From Bromus sterilis (lineage: Eukaryota; Streptophyta; Magnoliopsida; Poales; Poaceae), in contig OX465598.1 of NCBI GenBank assembly GCA_950022295.1, positions 170,456,001 to 170,520,000 of the forward strand: a DNA stretch of 64,000 bases, in the 5' to 3' direction. The notes below the pieces were generated by a model. It worked only from the letters and a program-made list of their open reading frames with translations. It had not been told where the DNA came from and did no database searches. Below are positions 35,174-46,612 of this stretch, one piece after another. The position numbers and the translations under genes are program-made. Positions within the stretch are counted from its first letter, which is position 1. Each line of letters begins with the position of its first letter.

Positions 35174-36190
35174 ATGTCAGGTGGAACTCGTAGTGCTGTT
35201 CGTCGGAATCGAGACCGTGTTCGGAATCGAAATGATGATGAACCTCCACCACCGCCTTCTGTGGCGGAAATCATGATGGAAGCTGAGCGGAATCGACGTG
35301 ATCAAACACGCCTTCTGGAGCTCATTGAGAAGAATACCACCCATCATCACAATGTGGTTGTGAGCATTTAGGACTTCATCCTACTCAAGCCACCGGTATT
35401 CCGATGTTCTTCTGAGCCCCTTGAAGCTGATGATTGGCTCCGTTCCATCGAGCGTAAGCTTGATACTGCAGATGTTGCTCCGGATGACCGAGTTATTTTC
35501 GCGGTATACTTCTTGGAAGGTGCTTCTCTTCAATGGTGGGAGAACTATGTTGCTATGCATCCAGATGGTCACGTAGTGACTTGGCAGGAGTTCTGTATTG
35601 CCTTCCGAGGGTACCACATTCTGGATGACTTGATGGAGCGCAAGAAGGAAGAGTTCTGCAATTTGACTCAAGGTGAGATGTCCATGCATGAGTATGTGAG
35701 AGATTTCAACCGTCTTGCTCGATATGCCCAAGATGAGATCACCACCAATGCCAGATAGCAGGCAAGGTTCCGTAAGGTACTTAGCCCTATCCTTCGCCAT
35801 GATCTCAACCTCCTTGAATTTGCCACCTTTGAGGATTAAGTCAACAGATCCTTCAGAGCTGAGCATGGCAATGAAGTGTTCGAAGAGTCTCGCAAACATG
35901 CTCTTAAGCTTGCTCCTTCTTCAAGTTCAGCCCCTCAGAAACACAGAATATGGATTCCAACTGGTTCCATACCTCAAAACCTTCTTCAGAGGCCACCATC
36001 CAATATATGCCATCCACCTCAACACATTGTTCCTCCCAGGAATGATGGTGTGCAATCAAGTAATCCTACTCCCAGCAATTCAGGGAGGGTGTGTTTCAAG
36101 TGTGGTCTGTCAGGCCATTACTTTCGTAAGTGCCCTCAGGTCTTGATGACACCACGTCATTCTCGACCTAAGCCTCCAAAGAAATCAACC
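35174..36190 (+). pseudogene. gag: gag of element B, three premature stops
   Basis: The ATG at 35174 opens an Arg-rich N-terminus, then a proline run. The capsid core has ADDWLRSIERKL, GASLQWWENY and FCNLTQGEMSMHEYVRDFNRL. In-frame stops are at 35369 (TAG), 35756 (TAG) and 35837 (TAA). The CCHC knuckle CFKCGLSGHYFRKC lies at about 36091-36132. All parts are in one frame and in phase with pol, so the element encoded a single Gag-Pol polyprotein. The position right after the leader is normal. Confidence 0.85.
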
Positions 36191-37276
36191 ACAAAAACCT
36201 TTCCAGCAAAGCTTTCAGTCACAGGTAGTGGATATGTGAACCAAATCTCAGTTGAGGAAACCACTGCTACTTCTGACGTCATCCTTGGTACACTCCCAGT
36301 CAATCATGTCCCCGCCTCCGTTCTTTTCGATCCAGGAGCTTCTCATTCATTCATGTCGGAGAGTTATGCACTTCGGCATGAGTTTCCCTTTGAAGAAATG
36401 TTTTCTCCAATGATCATTCAAATTCCTGGTTCCAAATGGCAAACTAATAGAGTGATCCATGGCAATCAAATTGCAATTGAGGGTTTAGTATTCCTTGCTT
36501 CTCTTATAGCCCTCAAGTCTTCGGACATTGATGTCATCCTAGGAATGGATTCGTTACCAAGGAAGAATGCTTTCCTTGATTGTAAAGCCAAATCAGTTAA
36601 GCTCACCCATCCTTCAGGCCAGACAATTGACTACACATCACCCAGCTCTAGAATCCAGATGCATACTTTGAATGTGCTTCCCCTTCCTGACCTTGAAGAT
36701 ATTCCGGTGGTTCGTGACTTCCCGGATGTCTTTCCTGAAGAACTGCCAGGAATGCCTCCTGACGGATGTGTAGAATTCATTGTAGATCTTGCCACAGGAA
36801 CCTCCCCAATTTCCAGATGCCCATACAAAATGGCCCCACGTGAGTTAGCTGAGCTTAAAATCCAACTTGAAGCTTTGTTGGCAAAAGGCTTCATCCGCCC
36901 CAGCTCATCGCCATGGGGTTGTCCCGTTCTGTTCGTAACGAAGAAAGATGGAACAGAAAGGATGTGCGTAGACTATCTCCCGCTAAATCTAGCGACGATA
37001 AAGAACAAGTACCCATTGCCCAGGATCAATGATCTTTATGATCAACTTGCAGGATCCTCTGTCTTCTCCAAGATGGATTTGAGATTAGGCTATCATCAAA
37101 TCAAGATCCAAAACGAGGACGTTCCCAAGACGGCTTTCACTACTCGTTATGGTCTTTACGAGTTCACCGTCATGTCCTTCGGTCTAACCAATGCCCCCGC
37201 CACTTTCTCGCGCATGATGAATTCAATCTTCATGGAGTATTTGGACAAGTTCTTCGTGGTATTGATGAAACTTTGA
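36191..37276 (+). pseudogene. pol: Protease and reverse transcriptase of element B, catalytic box deleted
   Basis: Protease: VLFDPGASHSFMS near 36325-36360, with Pro in the catalytic D-S-G position, and later VILGMDSL. Reverse transcriptase: DVFPEELPGMPP, VLFVTKKDGTERMCVDY, SKMDLRLGYHQIK and MSFGLTNAPATFSRMM. Directly after FFVV (about 37258) some twenty codons are missing, including the catalytic x-x-DD box. The frame is kept, and LMKL is followed by a TGA at 37274 that could come from CGA by one C-to-T change. The polymerase cannot work. Confidence 0.85.
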
Positions 37277-37987
37277 GAGCATCGCCTTTATGCCAAGTTC
37301 TCTAAGTGCGAATTTTGGTTACCAGAAGTGACCTACTTAGGCCACGTGATTTCTGCGAAAGGCATTGCTGTCAATCCCGAGAGAGTTCAGGCCGTCCTTG
37401 ACTGGACTCCACCTGAATCGGTTAAGCAAGTTAGGAGTTTTCTTGGCTTAGCAAGCTATTCCCGCCGCTTCGTTGAGAACTTCTCCAAAGTTGCAAAGCC
37501 TCTAACGGAACTCCTCAAGAAAGATAATAAATTCCAATGGACCCCCCAAGTGCGAGGAAAGATTTCAAGAGCCGAAAAGAAGATTGACTTCTGCACCCTA
37601 CTTGCGCCTCCAGACACAAAAAGGGATTTTGAGATCTATTGTGATGCTTCACGGCAAGGGTTAGGATGCATACTTATGCAAGATAGACATGTGGTAGCTT
37701 ATGCTTCACGCCAGTTGCGTACACATGAAGAGAACTATCCTACCCATTATATTGAAATCGCTGCCGTAGTTAATGCCCTGACAACTTGGCGACATTACCT
37801 CCTTGGTAATCGTTGTGAGATCTATTCCGACCACCAAAGCCTCAAATACATATTCACCCAGCCAGATCTTAATCTCAGGCAAAGACGCTGGATAGAGTTG
37901 ATAAAAGATTATGACTTAGGAATTTCTTACACCCCAGGGAAAGCGAATGTTATGGCTTATGCACTAAGTCGTAAGTTGTATTGTAAC
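37277..37987 (+). pseudogene. pol: Thumb and RNase H region of element B
   Basis: Same frame as above. LYAKFSKCEFWL and TYLGHVISAKGI are followed by RSFLGLASYSRRFV. RNase H includes EIYCDASRQGLGCIL, ETRAS-type Glu region and IYSDHQSLKYI, then NVMAYALSRK, where the family has Asp at the second-last catalytic place (AYALS instead of ADALS). The frame is cut after residue YCN by the MITE at 37988. Confidence 0.8.
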
Positions 37988-38169
37988 CAATGAAAAAAAT
38001 AGCGCGCTATACCATCCCTAATAACACGATATAGAGTTTTAGGAAATGCCTCGCTAAATAAATCTATGTACAATATCTCTCTAATAGCACGCTGTAGCGC
38101 GAAATAGCACGTTAATAGCATATTTATAGGGCCACGCTATTTTACCATAGCACGGTATTTTTTACATTG
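37988..38169 (+). mobile_element. hAT-like MITE inserted in pol of element B
   Basis: A 182-base insert with terminal inverted repeats: CAATGAAAAAAATAGCGCGC on the left, and the complement of the right end reads CAATGTAAAAAATACCGTGC (20 of the first 23 positions pair). It is flanked by a perfect 8-base duplication attgtaac (37980-37987 and 38170-38177). CAATG ends and an 8-bp duplication are typical of the hAT superfamily. It has no coding capacity, so it needs transposase from elsewhere. Insert plus one duplication is 190 bases, which exactly explains the frame change between flanking pol frames. Confidence 0.9.
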
Positions 38170-38177
38170 ATTGTAAC

Positions 38178-39779
38178 AACCTCATGCTACAACAGTATCA
38201 ACCACTTATTCATGAGGAATTTCGAAAGCTCAACCTCGAGATTGTTCCTCGTGGATCTCTTTTCAACTTGGTGGCGAAACTAACTCTTGAGGATCAAATC
38301 ATAGTTGCCAAAAGGCGTGCACGAGGTGTTCGCCGGATCAATAAGAACATTGCTAGCGGAGTTGCTAAATGTTTCTCCACAGATAGCAAAGGAACGGTAT
38401 TCTTTCAAAATCGTTTGGTAGTACCTAAGAATAGACATCTAAGGCAACTCATCCTCAAAGAATCCCATGAGACTCCCCTCTCGATTCATCCCGGTAGCAC
38501 AAAAATGTACCGAGATCTACGCCAGAGATTTTGGTGGACTAGGATGAAGAGAGACATTGCTCGATATGTTGCCGAATGTGATGTTTGTCGTCGCATTAAG
38601 GCCGAACACCAAAGACCCGCTGGTACTCTTCAACCATTGCCTATTACCGAGTGGAAATGGGACAAAGTCGGTATGGACTTCATCACCGGATTTCCAAAAA
38701 CCCAGAAAGGAAATGATGCCATCTTCGTTGTCATTGACCGACTTTCAAAAGTTGCTCACTTCCTTCCCGTTCGCGAGTCTATAACTTCTAGTCAGTTAGC
38801 GGACTTGTACGTCTCTAGAATTGTGTCTCTTCACGGTGTTCCTTTGGAAATCAATTCTGATCGTGGCAGCCTTTTCACCTCTAGATTCTGGGGAAGCTTT
38901 CAAAATGCTATGGGAACTCATCTCTCCTTTAGTACAGCTTTCCATCCTCAGTCTAGCGGTCAAGTTAAAAGGGTTAATCAAATCCTGGAAGACATGCTCA
39001 GAGCTTGTGTTATCTCATTCGGAAAGAATTGGGAGAAATCTCTTCCATTCGCCGAATTTGCTTATAACAATAGCTATCAATCTAGTCTGGACATGGCTCC
39101 TTTTGAACTTCTCAATTTACGACGATGTCGAACACCCTTAAACTGGTCAGAACTCGGTGAAAGACAATTCTTTGGACCGGATATGATCAAGGAAGCAGAA
39201 GAGCAAGTTCGCATTGTTCCAGATCAATTGAAAGCCGCTCAGTCTCGTCAGAAAATCTACTATGATCGTCATCATATGCAAGAAAGCTACAATCTGGATG
39301 AGAGGGCTTACCTTCGGGTTACTCCTCTGAAGGGTACCCAACGATTCGGTATCAAAGGCAAGTTGGCCCGATGTTACATCGGACCTTTCCGCATTCTAGC
39401 TAAACGTGGAGAAGTTGCCTACCAACTTGAACTACCCCTGCAGCTTTCCCGAGTACATGATGTATTCCATGTGTCACAACTCAGGAGTTGCTTCAAGGAC
39501 CCCATCCGCGAAGTCGACCATGAAACTCTTGATCTCCAAGATGACCTTTCTTATCGAGAGTACCCTGTTCGTATTGTTGATTCAGCAGAGCGTGTCACTC
39601 GTCGTCGGAAGATCAAGTTTCTGAAAGTGCAATGGTCACACCACTCCGAGAAAGAAGCAATGTGGGAAAGAGAAGACCGCCTCCATGTCGAGTACCCCTC
39701 CTTCCTCCCGACGAGTTCTGAATCTCAGGACGAGATTCTTTTGAGTGGGGGTGAGTTGTCAGAACCCCGACTAGGGTAA
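38178..39779 (+). pseudogene. pol: Integrase with chromodomain of element B
   Basis: After the MITE the pol frame runs uninterrupted for 531 codons (from ATG 38184). Zinc motif His95, His102, Cys132, Cys135. Catalytic core Asp165, Asp226 and, 36 residues on, Lys262 where Glu is required, so strand transfer should be lost. A GPF-type region (CYIGPFRIL) and DVFHVSQLR follow. A chromodomain at about residues 456-507 (REYPVRIVDSAERVTRR...WEREDRL) would tether the integration complex to marked chromatin. The protein ends where the polypurine tract starts. Good preservation apart from Lys262. Confidence 0.9.
39743..39756 (+). promoter_or_regulatory. Polypurine tract of element B
   Basis: gagtgggggtgagt directly before the 3' LTR start at 39757; mostly purine. 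Confidence 0.7.
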
Positions 39780-42700
39780 GTTCTAGGGTTTGAGTGCCTC
39801 TTGGCATCATGTAAGAATTTCAAAAGAAATTGAATTGGGGAAAAAGAAAAGCCCTAAAGATTTTAATTCAAATGGCCAGACAAAAATTTCTTCCAAAAAT
39901 TCTTCTGGTGTTTTTGAAAAGTCTTATAAATATGCATGATCACATATAAAGTGAAGTGGGTCCCACTACATGCACCAAAATTTGTCAAAAATTCCAAATA
40001 GGGCTTGGAAATTAATTAAATACCCTATTTGATTTGAAATTCAAAGTATTTGAATTTCAAAAATCTCTAAAGCTTGTGAGTGGCTAGCTATATATATTAT
40101 AAGCCCACATAAAAGTTTTGAAGATTTTATAAAATGCCTTGCTATTTTATTTGGGGCAAAACAAATAACAGAAAAAGAAAAACAAAAGAAAGCAGAGAAG
40201 AAAAAGAAAAACAAAACCCAGCCCAAACCTACAGGCCTCGGGCCCAACTAAACGCACCCCGGCCCAAGCCCACTACCCCCCCTGTCGTCTTCCTCCCCGG
40301 CGCCCGAAGCAGCTCGGTGACGAGCTCACCGCCGCGCACGCCACCGAGGAGCTTCAAGGGCCCCCTCTTCTCCCCCAGGACGCCAAGAGGCGCCCAGAAG
40401 CCTCCTCGGCCTTTTCCCCCTCTCGCCGCTCGCTCTATCCCTCTCCCCCTCACGATTTCGACGCCGCCCGTAGCTCCTCGTCGCCGGCCACCGTGAGCCT
40501 GCGTGGCCACCGGCTCCCTTTCGCCGCACCGACGTGTCCAGAAGACCCACAGGGGGGCTCTTCGTCGATTTGCGCCCTCAAATCGAGCCTGGCTCCACCG
40601 GAGACGACGTCTGCTTCGCCATCTCGCCGCCGAGCTCGCGCAACTCCAGCGAGCAATTTCCCCGCCATCGCTGCCTCTCCGGTCTCACCAGCGGAACCAA
40701 CACACTCAGGGTGAGCTTCCCGTTCTTCCCCGCCTTCCCGTGCTCTCCCTCGAGGCCCCAGTCACCGATTCGTCGAGGTCCGTGCTCCGGCCGCCGTGGG
40801 TTTCGTCGCCTCCGTGGCCTCGGGCCTCCTCGGGTACCCCTGCTAGCTCCACTAGAAGGGGGAGGGCACGAGGCACACTCCTGTGCTCTCCGCCTGCATC
40901 CCCGTGGCCGGGAACCCTGTTCCGGCGGAATGCCGCCGCGTACAGAGGTCGCCGTCGGCGGCGGTGACGTGGCCGATTAGCTTAACGGCTAATCAGCCCT
41001 TAACCACCCCCTAACCCACTGACAAGTGGGGCCAGGCCCCCTAATAACCCCCTCTGTTTAATTAAACAGAGGGAATTAACGCACTGTGGCTGACAAGCCT
41101 AGCCCACATGTCAGCCCCCTGGTGACGCCAGCATTGCATCAGCATGATGCAATAAATGGAATAAAAACATTAAAGAAAATCCAGAAATTACATAAATTAG
41201 AATAAACTTTGAAAAATCATAGAAAATTCATATTAACTCCAAATTGGACAAATAATATATGAAAAATGATCAGTAGAATTTAAAATGGGACCAGTAGCTT
41301 TTTCTATTTGGTTTAAATGGAATTAATTCAAATTTAATTCAAATGCTTTTCCAATTTGAACCATTGCAATGCAAACATGATTACTTGTACATCAGAGGCA
41401 TATCACACACATGATCACTTTGTTTACAATGATCAAACAAAAGCAATTGCAACTTGGCTAATTTGAGCAACATATGGAGTTTGAATTTGCATTCCAAATG
41501 CAATACACTTCATTTGAATTGAAGTGCCACAAAACAGAAGCAATCACATCATGGACAACTATATCATGTGTATGTGCATTCTATTTCAATGTTGCCCCCC
41601 TTTGTTGATGATTGTGCCGGTAACAGTGCCTCCGAGACGGTGATCACCCCCGAAGGAGAAGACCACCGGTAAGACCCGTGTATCGTCAGCAAGGCAAGCA
41701 AACCCCATTGATCATGTCTATAAAATCCTACTTCCCTCTCAGTCTGCCTTATGCATGTTTAGGAGATCACCGAGACACGTTCTTTCGCATAGTTGAACCC
41801 ATATCCGATGCATGACCTATCATCTTGTCACAGTAGTAAGCAAACCACAATCCTAGCTGACATAGGAGTTGATCGTTATCATGTGGCCCCTGCAACTGTT
41901 ACTGCTTATTGCATGCTTAGAGTTTACAATGAGTATGCTTTTGATGTGAGTCGGGATGATAGTGAACATGGTGTTGATGATAGTGAAATTGTGTTGGTGA
42001 ATCCACCCTAATACAAGGCGAACGATGAGAGGCTGTGTAGGAGTACACAGTGGGTTGTCTCGTTGAACACCGCCTTAAGCACCGAGTTCTTGTATGGTAA
42101 TCCAAGACAATGAGTACAACCACACATTGGGCTCACTGACCCATCTTGGCTTAGTACCTTGATCCGTGTTGACGTCCAGGAGTCACATTAGTTCGGGCTT
42201 TCCAGTTGGCATGTGCATAGGAAAAGCATTATGGAATGGTTGCATCATATAGATATGTGGGTGCACCTGTGAGGAAGGAAAACCATCTGCCAAAGGTGGC
42301 GTCTCGGTCACTTGCATTGTTTGAGTCCGTTTCGCTGATCCGGCCGGGCTCTCGAGCGGAGGCAACTCAGATAGTCGACTCCTGGAATACACCGGTTGTG
42401 AGCGAAGTGTCGTGGTGAACATCCTCGCTATCACCTCTTGAACGGTGGCGAGAAAAAGGCGGTAACCGATGGTCATGTGTGTGTACTTTACACCCTTGCA
42501 AGGTTAACAAAACTATTCGAATAGCCGCGTCCGCGGTCATGGACTACTTGGAACCTGTACCTGGTTATTAGACAACTTGAATGTATACTTCTAAAACTCG
42601 CAAGATAAGTGTGAGTGCTATGGCTTGCTTCCTCGTGGGGAAGTCGAGGAAGTAACCATAGTGGTGTATTGGTTGGAGAATTGGTAGTGGACTCATGTAC

Positions 42701-43649
42701 GCTTCTTACCTCAAGTCTAGTACTCGTAGAACAGGACTAGCCAAGTCAAAGCTGGCACTTCTGCATGATGAAACCCCACCTCCCTTTACCTTGATACTTG
42801 AGCATGAGTAGTTTAGTTCTGATGTAAGTCTTGCTGAGTACGACTTTGTACTCACGTTTGCTTATTCTATGTTTTAGATGAGAACCCAGACCCCGATGGA
42901 GTCACCTTCCTGAAGCTTGACGTTGACTAAGCTAGTATAGTTCCAGACAACAGTCTGGTCCCTCGTGGAAGGGCATGTATGTTTACAAGTCTTCTCTAAG
43001 CCATTTGTTAAACTTGTCTATACTCAGACCTAATTTGCTTCCATTGTATGATGTAATGTTGATCACAAACATATGATCTTTGTATTGTCTATGTGTAAGT
43101 CAATAAAGATACACTTTGTAGAGTTATGTGATGATACCTGCTGTTCATACTAGGCATGTGTGTTGCGTGTATGCTTATAACATGCATGTCTTAGTATGGG
43201 TTTTCGAGACCTTTGTTGTGATCTTGCTGGCGGTCTTTTATACACCAAGTGGCCCTTAGATGTGCGCATCTTGGGGCATCGCGATGCGATTGCTCATGAA
43301 TCTGTCACGTGCACACTTTGTTTTATGATCGAGCCCGCCCTAGACCCCGACTAAGTGATCGGGCTGGAGTCTGTTTATGTAAGGGTTATGATTCAATCGA
43401 CAACATGGTTGAGGTGACTTATCTATGAGTATGGAATTTCACCACCCATAATCATTTAGACTTGTGAGCGGGCGATGAGGACCCATCTCAGTTGATCATC
43501 CGGCCTGGATGGGATGCTTCTCACGTACGATATTTTCCTACAGTGTCTTGTGCTTGGCCTTGTCTGCTTAGACAAGTGGGTACGGCTCTCGGCTCTCCAT
43601 GTGATTGCATCGTGACTGGAATTACATACGCAAACCCCGGGTCCCGACA
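39757..43649 (+). repeat. 3' LTR of element B
   Basis: 3893 bases, same ends as the 5' LTR. It lacks about 45 bases that are present at roughly 32287-32331 in the 5' LTR. TATA region at 40089-40102 and GGTGAGC at 40710-40716. Followed by ttatt (43650-43654), the right target duplication. Confidence 0.95.
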
Positions 43650-43654
43650 TTATT

Positions 43655-43802
43655 GCTCTACAAGATCCCTTTGCATAGGAAGCATGTTAGATTTAAATAT
43701 GTTTGTTATTTGCTTCTTTATGCTCTCTTTTGTTCTTTAACTCTTATTCCTTATTCCTATGAGAGCATCATTAAAATCTTAAGCCTATATTTATGGCTAT
43801 AA
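43655..43802 (+). pseudogene. C-terminal end of A2 second reading frame
   Basis: Continuation of the frame broken at 30765 by element B. It encodes YKIPLHRKHVRFKYVCYLLL and a second hydrophobic stretch (CYLLLYALFCSLTLIP) and ends at a stop near 43802. The two hydrophobic stretches, either side of the insertion site, suggest a membrane-associated C-terminus. Function unknown. Confidence 0.55.
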
Positions 43803-46605
43803 AGAAAGAGTTCTAGGGAGACAATCCTTGTTATCTTTAGTTTGAGTTTTTACTTCTGTTCTTAGTGGTCTTGATGATTGTTACTACTGTAGCAACATCA
43901 TTGTATCTTTATTTTGAAGCTTTGTGCCAAGTTATAGCCTCATATGATAAGGTAAGCAAAAGTTGTTACATGCTGTCCAGAAAACAGATTCTGTCTTCTT
44001 GACGGAAAAAAATCAGATCAAATCACTAGTTCATCTATTTGAGATGATTTTTTTACAAAACGTGATCTATACAATTGCAGAACTTTCGTACGTTCTGAGT
44101 TTTTTGATTTCAATTGCAGAAGTACCCCGAAAAAAATTCTCTACTACCTGCTGTTCCGTTTTCATAGATTCTGCCACGTTTTCCCTCTCCTTACTTTTGC
44201 AAACCTTAATCTTGCTTTTTCTTTGCAAAAACCTCTTGGAAATCTTGAGAAATAGTAGTTTTTGAAGAATATCATTATATCCACTGGGTAATTTTTTTTT
44301 TATTAAGGGTACTAACCTCTCTAATCAGCTTATGATGAGTTATGTATGAAGGGAGTTTTCAAGTGTGCGATCGAAGATGATGAAAGAAGATCCGGGAGTG
44401 TCAAGCGCTCAAGCTTGGGGATTCCCCCATGCATCCCCAATAAATTTTCAAGGAGACTGAAGCGTCTAAGATTGGGGATGCCCCCGTGCATCCCCTTCTC
44501 CATCAAAAATCATCAGTTCGTCCTTCGTCTCACTATATTTTTATCACTTCATGCGTTATGTGCTATGCTTGGAGCGTCTCGCTCTTAGGTTTTATTTTTA
44601 GTTTTCTTTAGCTTTGCTTGTTGTTCATAACAAGTTAGACCCCGTCTTAATTTTTGTGGGAGAGAAACACGCTCCACTTTCAAAATCTAGAACACATCAT
44701 AGGATTTTTCATGCCTATCTTTTTGCTGTTGTGTGTTCTTTATCTTTACATAGCTACTGCCATGTTTAGTTTTAGTTTTTTTTTAGCAAGAGCCTTGGCT
44801 TTTTTTTGGTTTTTTGCAGGAACTCTCTTTAGTTTTCATGTTTATCTTGTTAAGAGAGTTGGTTGTTGCGCTGAGTTGTGTCTTGTCTTGAAAGTAGGTA
44901 ATTGAGGTTGCTATTTAATTTTTGTAGTAACTTGCAATAGTTTTGAGGTATTTTTGTGAGAAATGTTTGAACTTTTGGTGTCAAGAGCTCTAGACTATTA
45001 GTGATAGGTGTCGTATTTTGGGAAATCCGTGTTTATTTTCAAAACCTAAAAAAACTAGTTGAGAACTCTAGCTACTAGATGGATCGCTAATCTTTTGAGG
45101 GATCAGATATTAGAGTACACTCACGTACCATGAGTCGAGGATGCGCAAGGATAACCGAACCCCCATACACTCCTCCTCGGGGTACTTGTCTCTTTGTGAA
45201 CCTCCTTATTAGATTGAGAGTTACCGATAATAAGTCAATGATTTCTTTGGACTAATGTAAGTATTGAAAGTTGACACTTCCACCTCCTCATATTTGCTAG
45301 CCTCTTCGGTACCGTGCATTGCCCTCTTCTCACTACGAGAGTTGGCGTCCACCTTCGCCGGTGCATCCAAAACCTTGGCATGATATACTCTGTCATCATA
45401 AGCCTCCTTATATATTTCCTCAAAACAGCCACCATTCCTAGCCATCAAGGCATTTCCATAGCCTTTCCGAGATATATTTCCATGCAACATCCACCTCTTC
45501 ATAACTTGATCTTCATTTCATGCATGTTCCTGCTACACTGGCAGAGGCATCCATTGCATACATCATGATAGCTACATCTTATTTATGTTGAGTACCTTGT
45601 AAAGTGTGAAAAATCTTCTAGAATTCTTGTAAAATAGAGTGTTGCCCTTAAGTGAGGAAAACATCCCAAAGAGGACAAATTTAAAAGATCCCAAAGAGGA
45701 GAAATGAGAGTTAAATAGAAAGAGCCATTGAGGCGACCAAAATAAATCTAAAAAAATAGAAAAGGAGAAAAAGAAAATAAAAAGAGAGAAAGGGGCAACA
45801 CTAATATCCTTTTGAAAGATCCACACTAGTACTCCCTCTTATCCTTGTACTCCATAGAGATGATCATACATGCATATAGCTATGTGGGGACCTTCACACT
45901 ATAGAACTTGGCTTGCATATTCCAAGGGATGAGCCTCCTCAAAAGAGCTCTAGGTCTTCATGAGCGAGCAAGTTAGATGCACCACCACTAGTTCCATTGG
46001 AGAGCTTTTCAGCTCATATGTGCATCTGTTGCATGGCAATCCCTACTCGTCACATCATATCTATCATTTGGCCTTCTCGCCTATTATTGTCCTCATTGAT
46101 GTGAGCCTTTCTCATCCTTTTTGTCTTCCTCCTCCACCATATTCTCTCTTTGCCATCCTAAGTGTCAACTCTCGTGCTTACGCTCATCCATTGCATGAGT
46201 GCTCAAAATATCGAAAAGGAGTGGATCAAATTGACTTGTACCTAAATAGTGGTCTGGGGACGAGTCAAGATAAGATTCCAAAGAAGACCAAGTGTGAAAC
46301 TTTAGTAGATTGAGTTCTCAACAAAAAATACTTTTTTTCTCGTATTCCCTATCCCGCTTCTTGCACACAAACACCATTTGGAGACATTCGAGTCACGGAC
46401 AGCGAGAGCTCTTGCACCTAATGTTCTTTTGTTACTTGTTTCAATGCTATTATAGACTCTTGCATGTTATGACTTGAATTGAATCACATACCTTGATTGC
46501 TTTACTTTTCAAAGTTCTTATATGGTTTCTAGCATGTCACCACATAAATTATGTTTATTATCATTTACCTACTCGAGGACGAGAAGGAATTAAGCTTGGG
46601 GATGT
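43803..46605 (+). other. Non-coding 3' internal region of A2
   Basis: About 2.8 kb with no supported gene. It is T-rich up to 45000. It holds two hairpin repeats near 44411-44495. The end (46190-46605) matches A1 and closes with the polypurine tract aagcttgggga at 46592-46602. Short frames (for example near 44346 and 45960) are chance. Confidence 0.7.
44411..44495 (+). repeat. Two polypurine-tract-like hairpins in A2
   Basis: Hairpin 1: ttggggat (44415-44422) pairs with atccccaa (44433-44440). Hairpin 2: ggggatg (44474-44480) pairs with catcccc (44489-44495). Hairpin 1 begins with aagcttggggat, identical to the 3' polypurine tract region at 46592-46603. Confidence 0.7.
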
Positions 46606-46612
46606 TGATACG

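Larger units (their letters stand above)
30766..43649 (+). mobile_element. Complete Ty3-gypsy chromovirus B (Tekay-type)
   Basis: Two long LTRs (3937 and 3893 bases), an initiator-Met primer site, one gag-pol frame, a C-terminal chromodomain, a polypurine tract and a perfect 5-bp target duplication define a complete element of 12.9 kb. The long LTRs and chromodomain place it with the Tekay/Del lineage. It is inserted in the second reading frame of A2. Coding is dead: four premature stops, a deletion over the polymerase active site, catalytic changes in protease, RNase H and integrase, and a MITE insertion. Six substitutions are visible between the LTRs in the first 155 bases or so. Confidence 0.95.

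Noticed and set aside
45820..45850. Stowaway-like motif tactccctctt
   Set aside because: No matching inverted repeat or TA duplication was found nearby.
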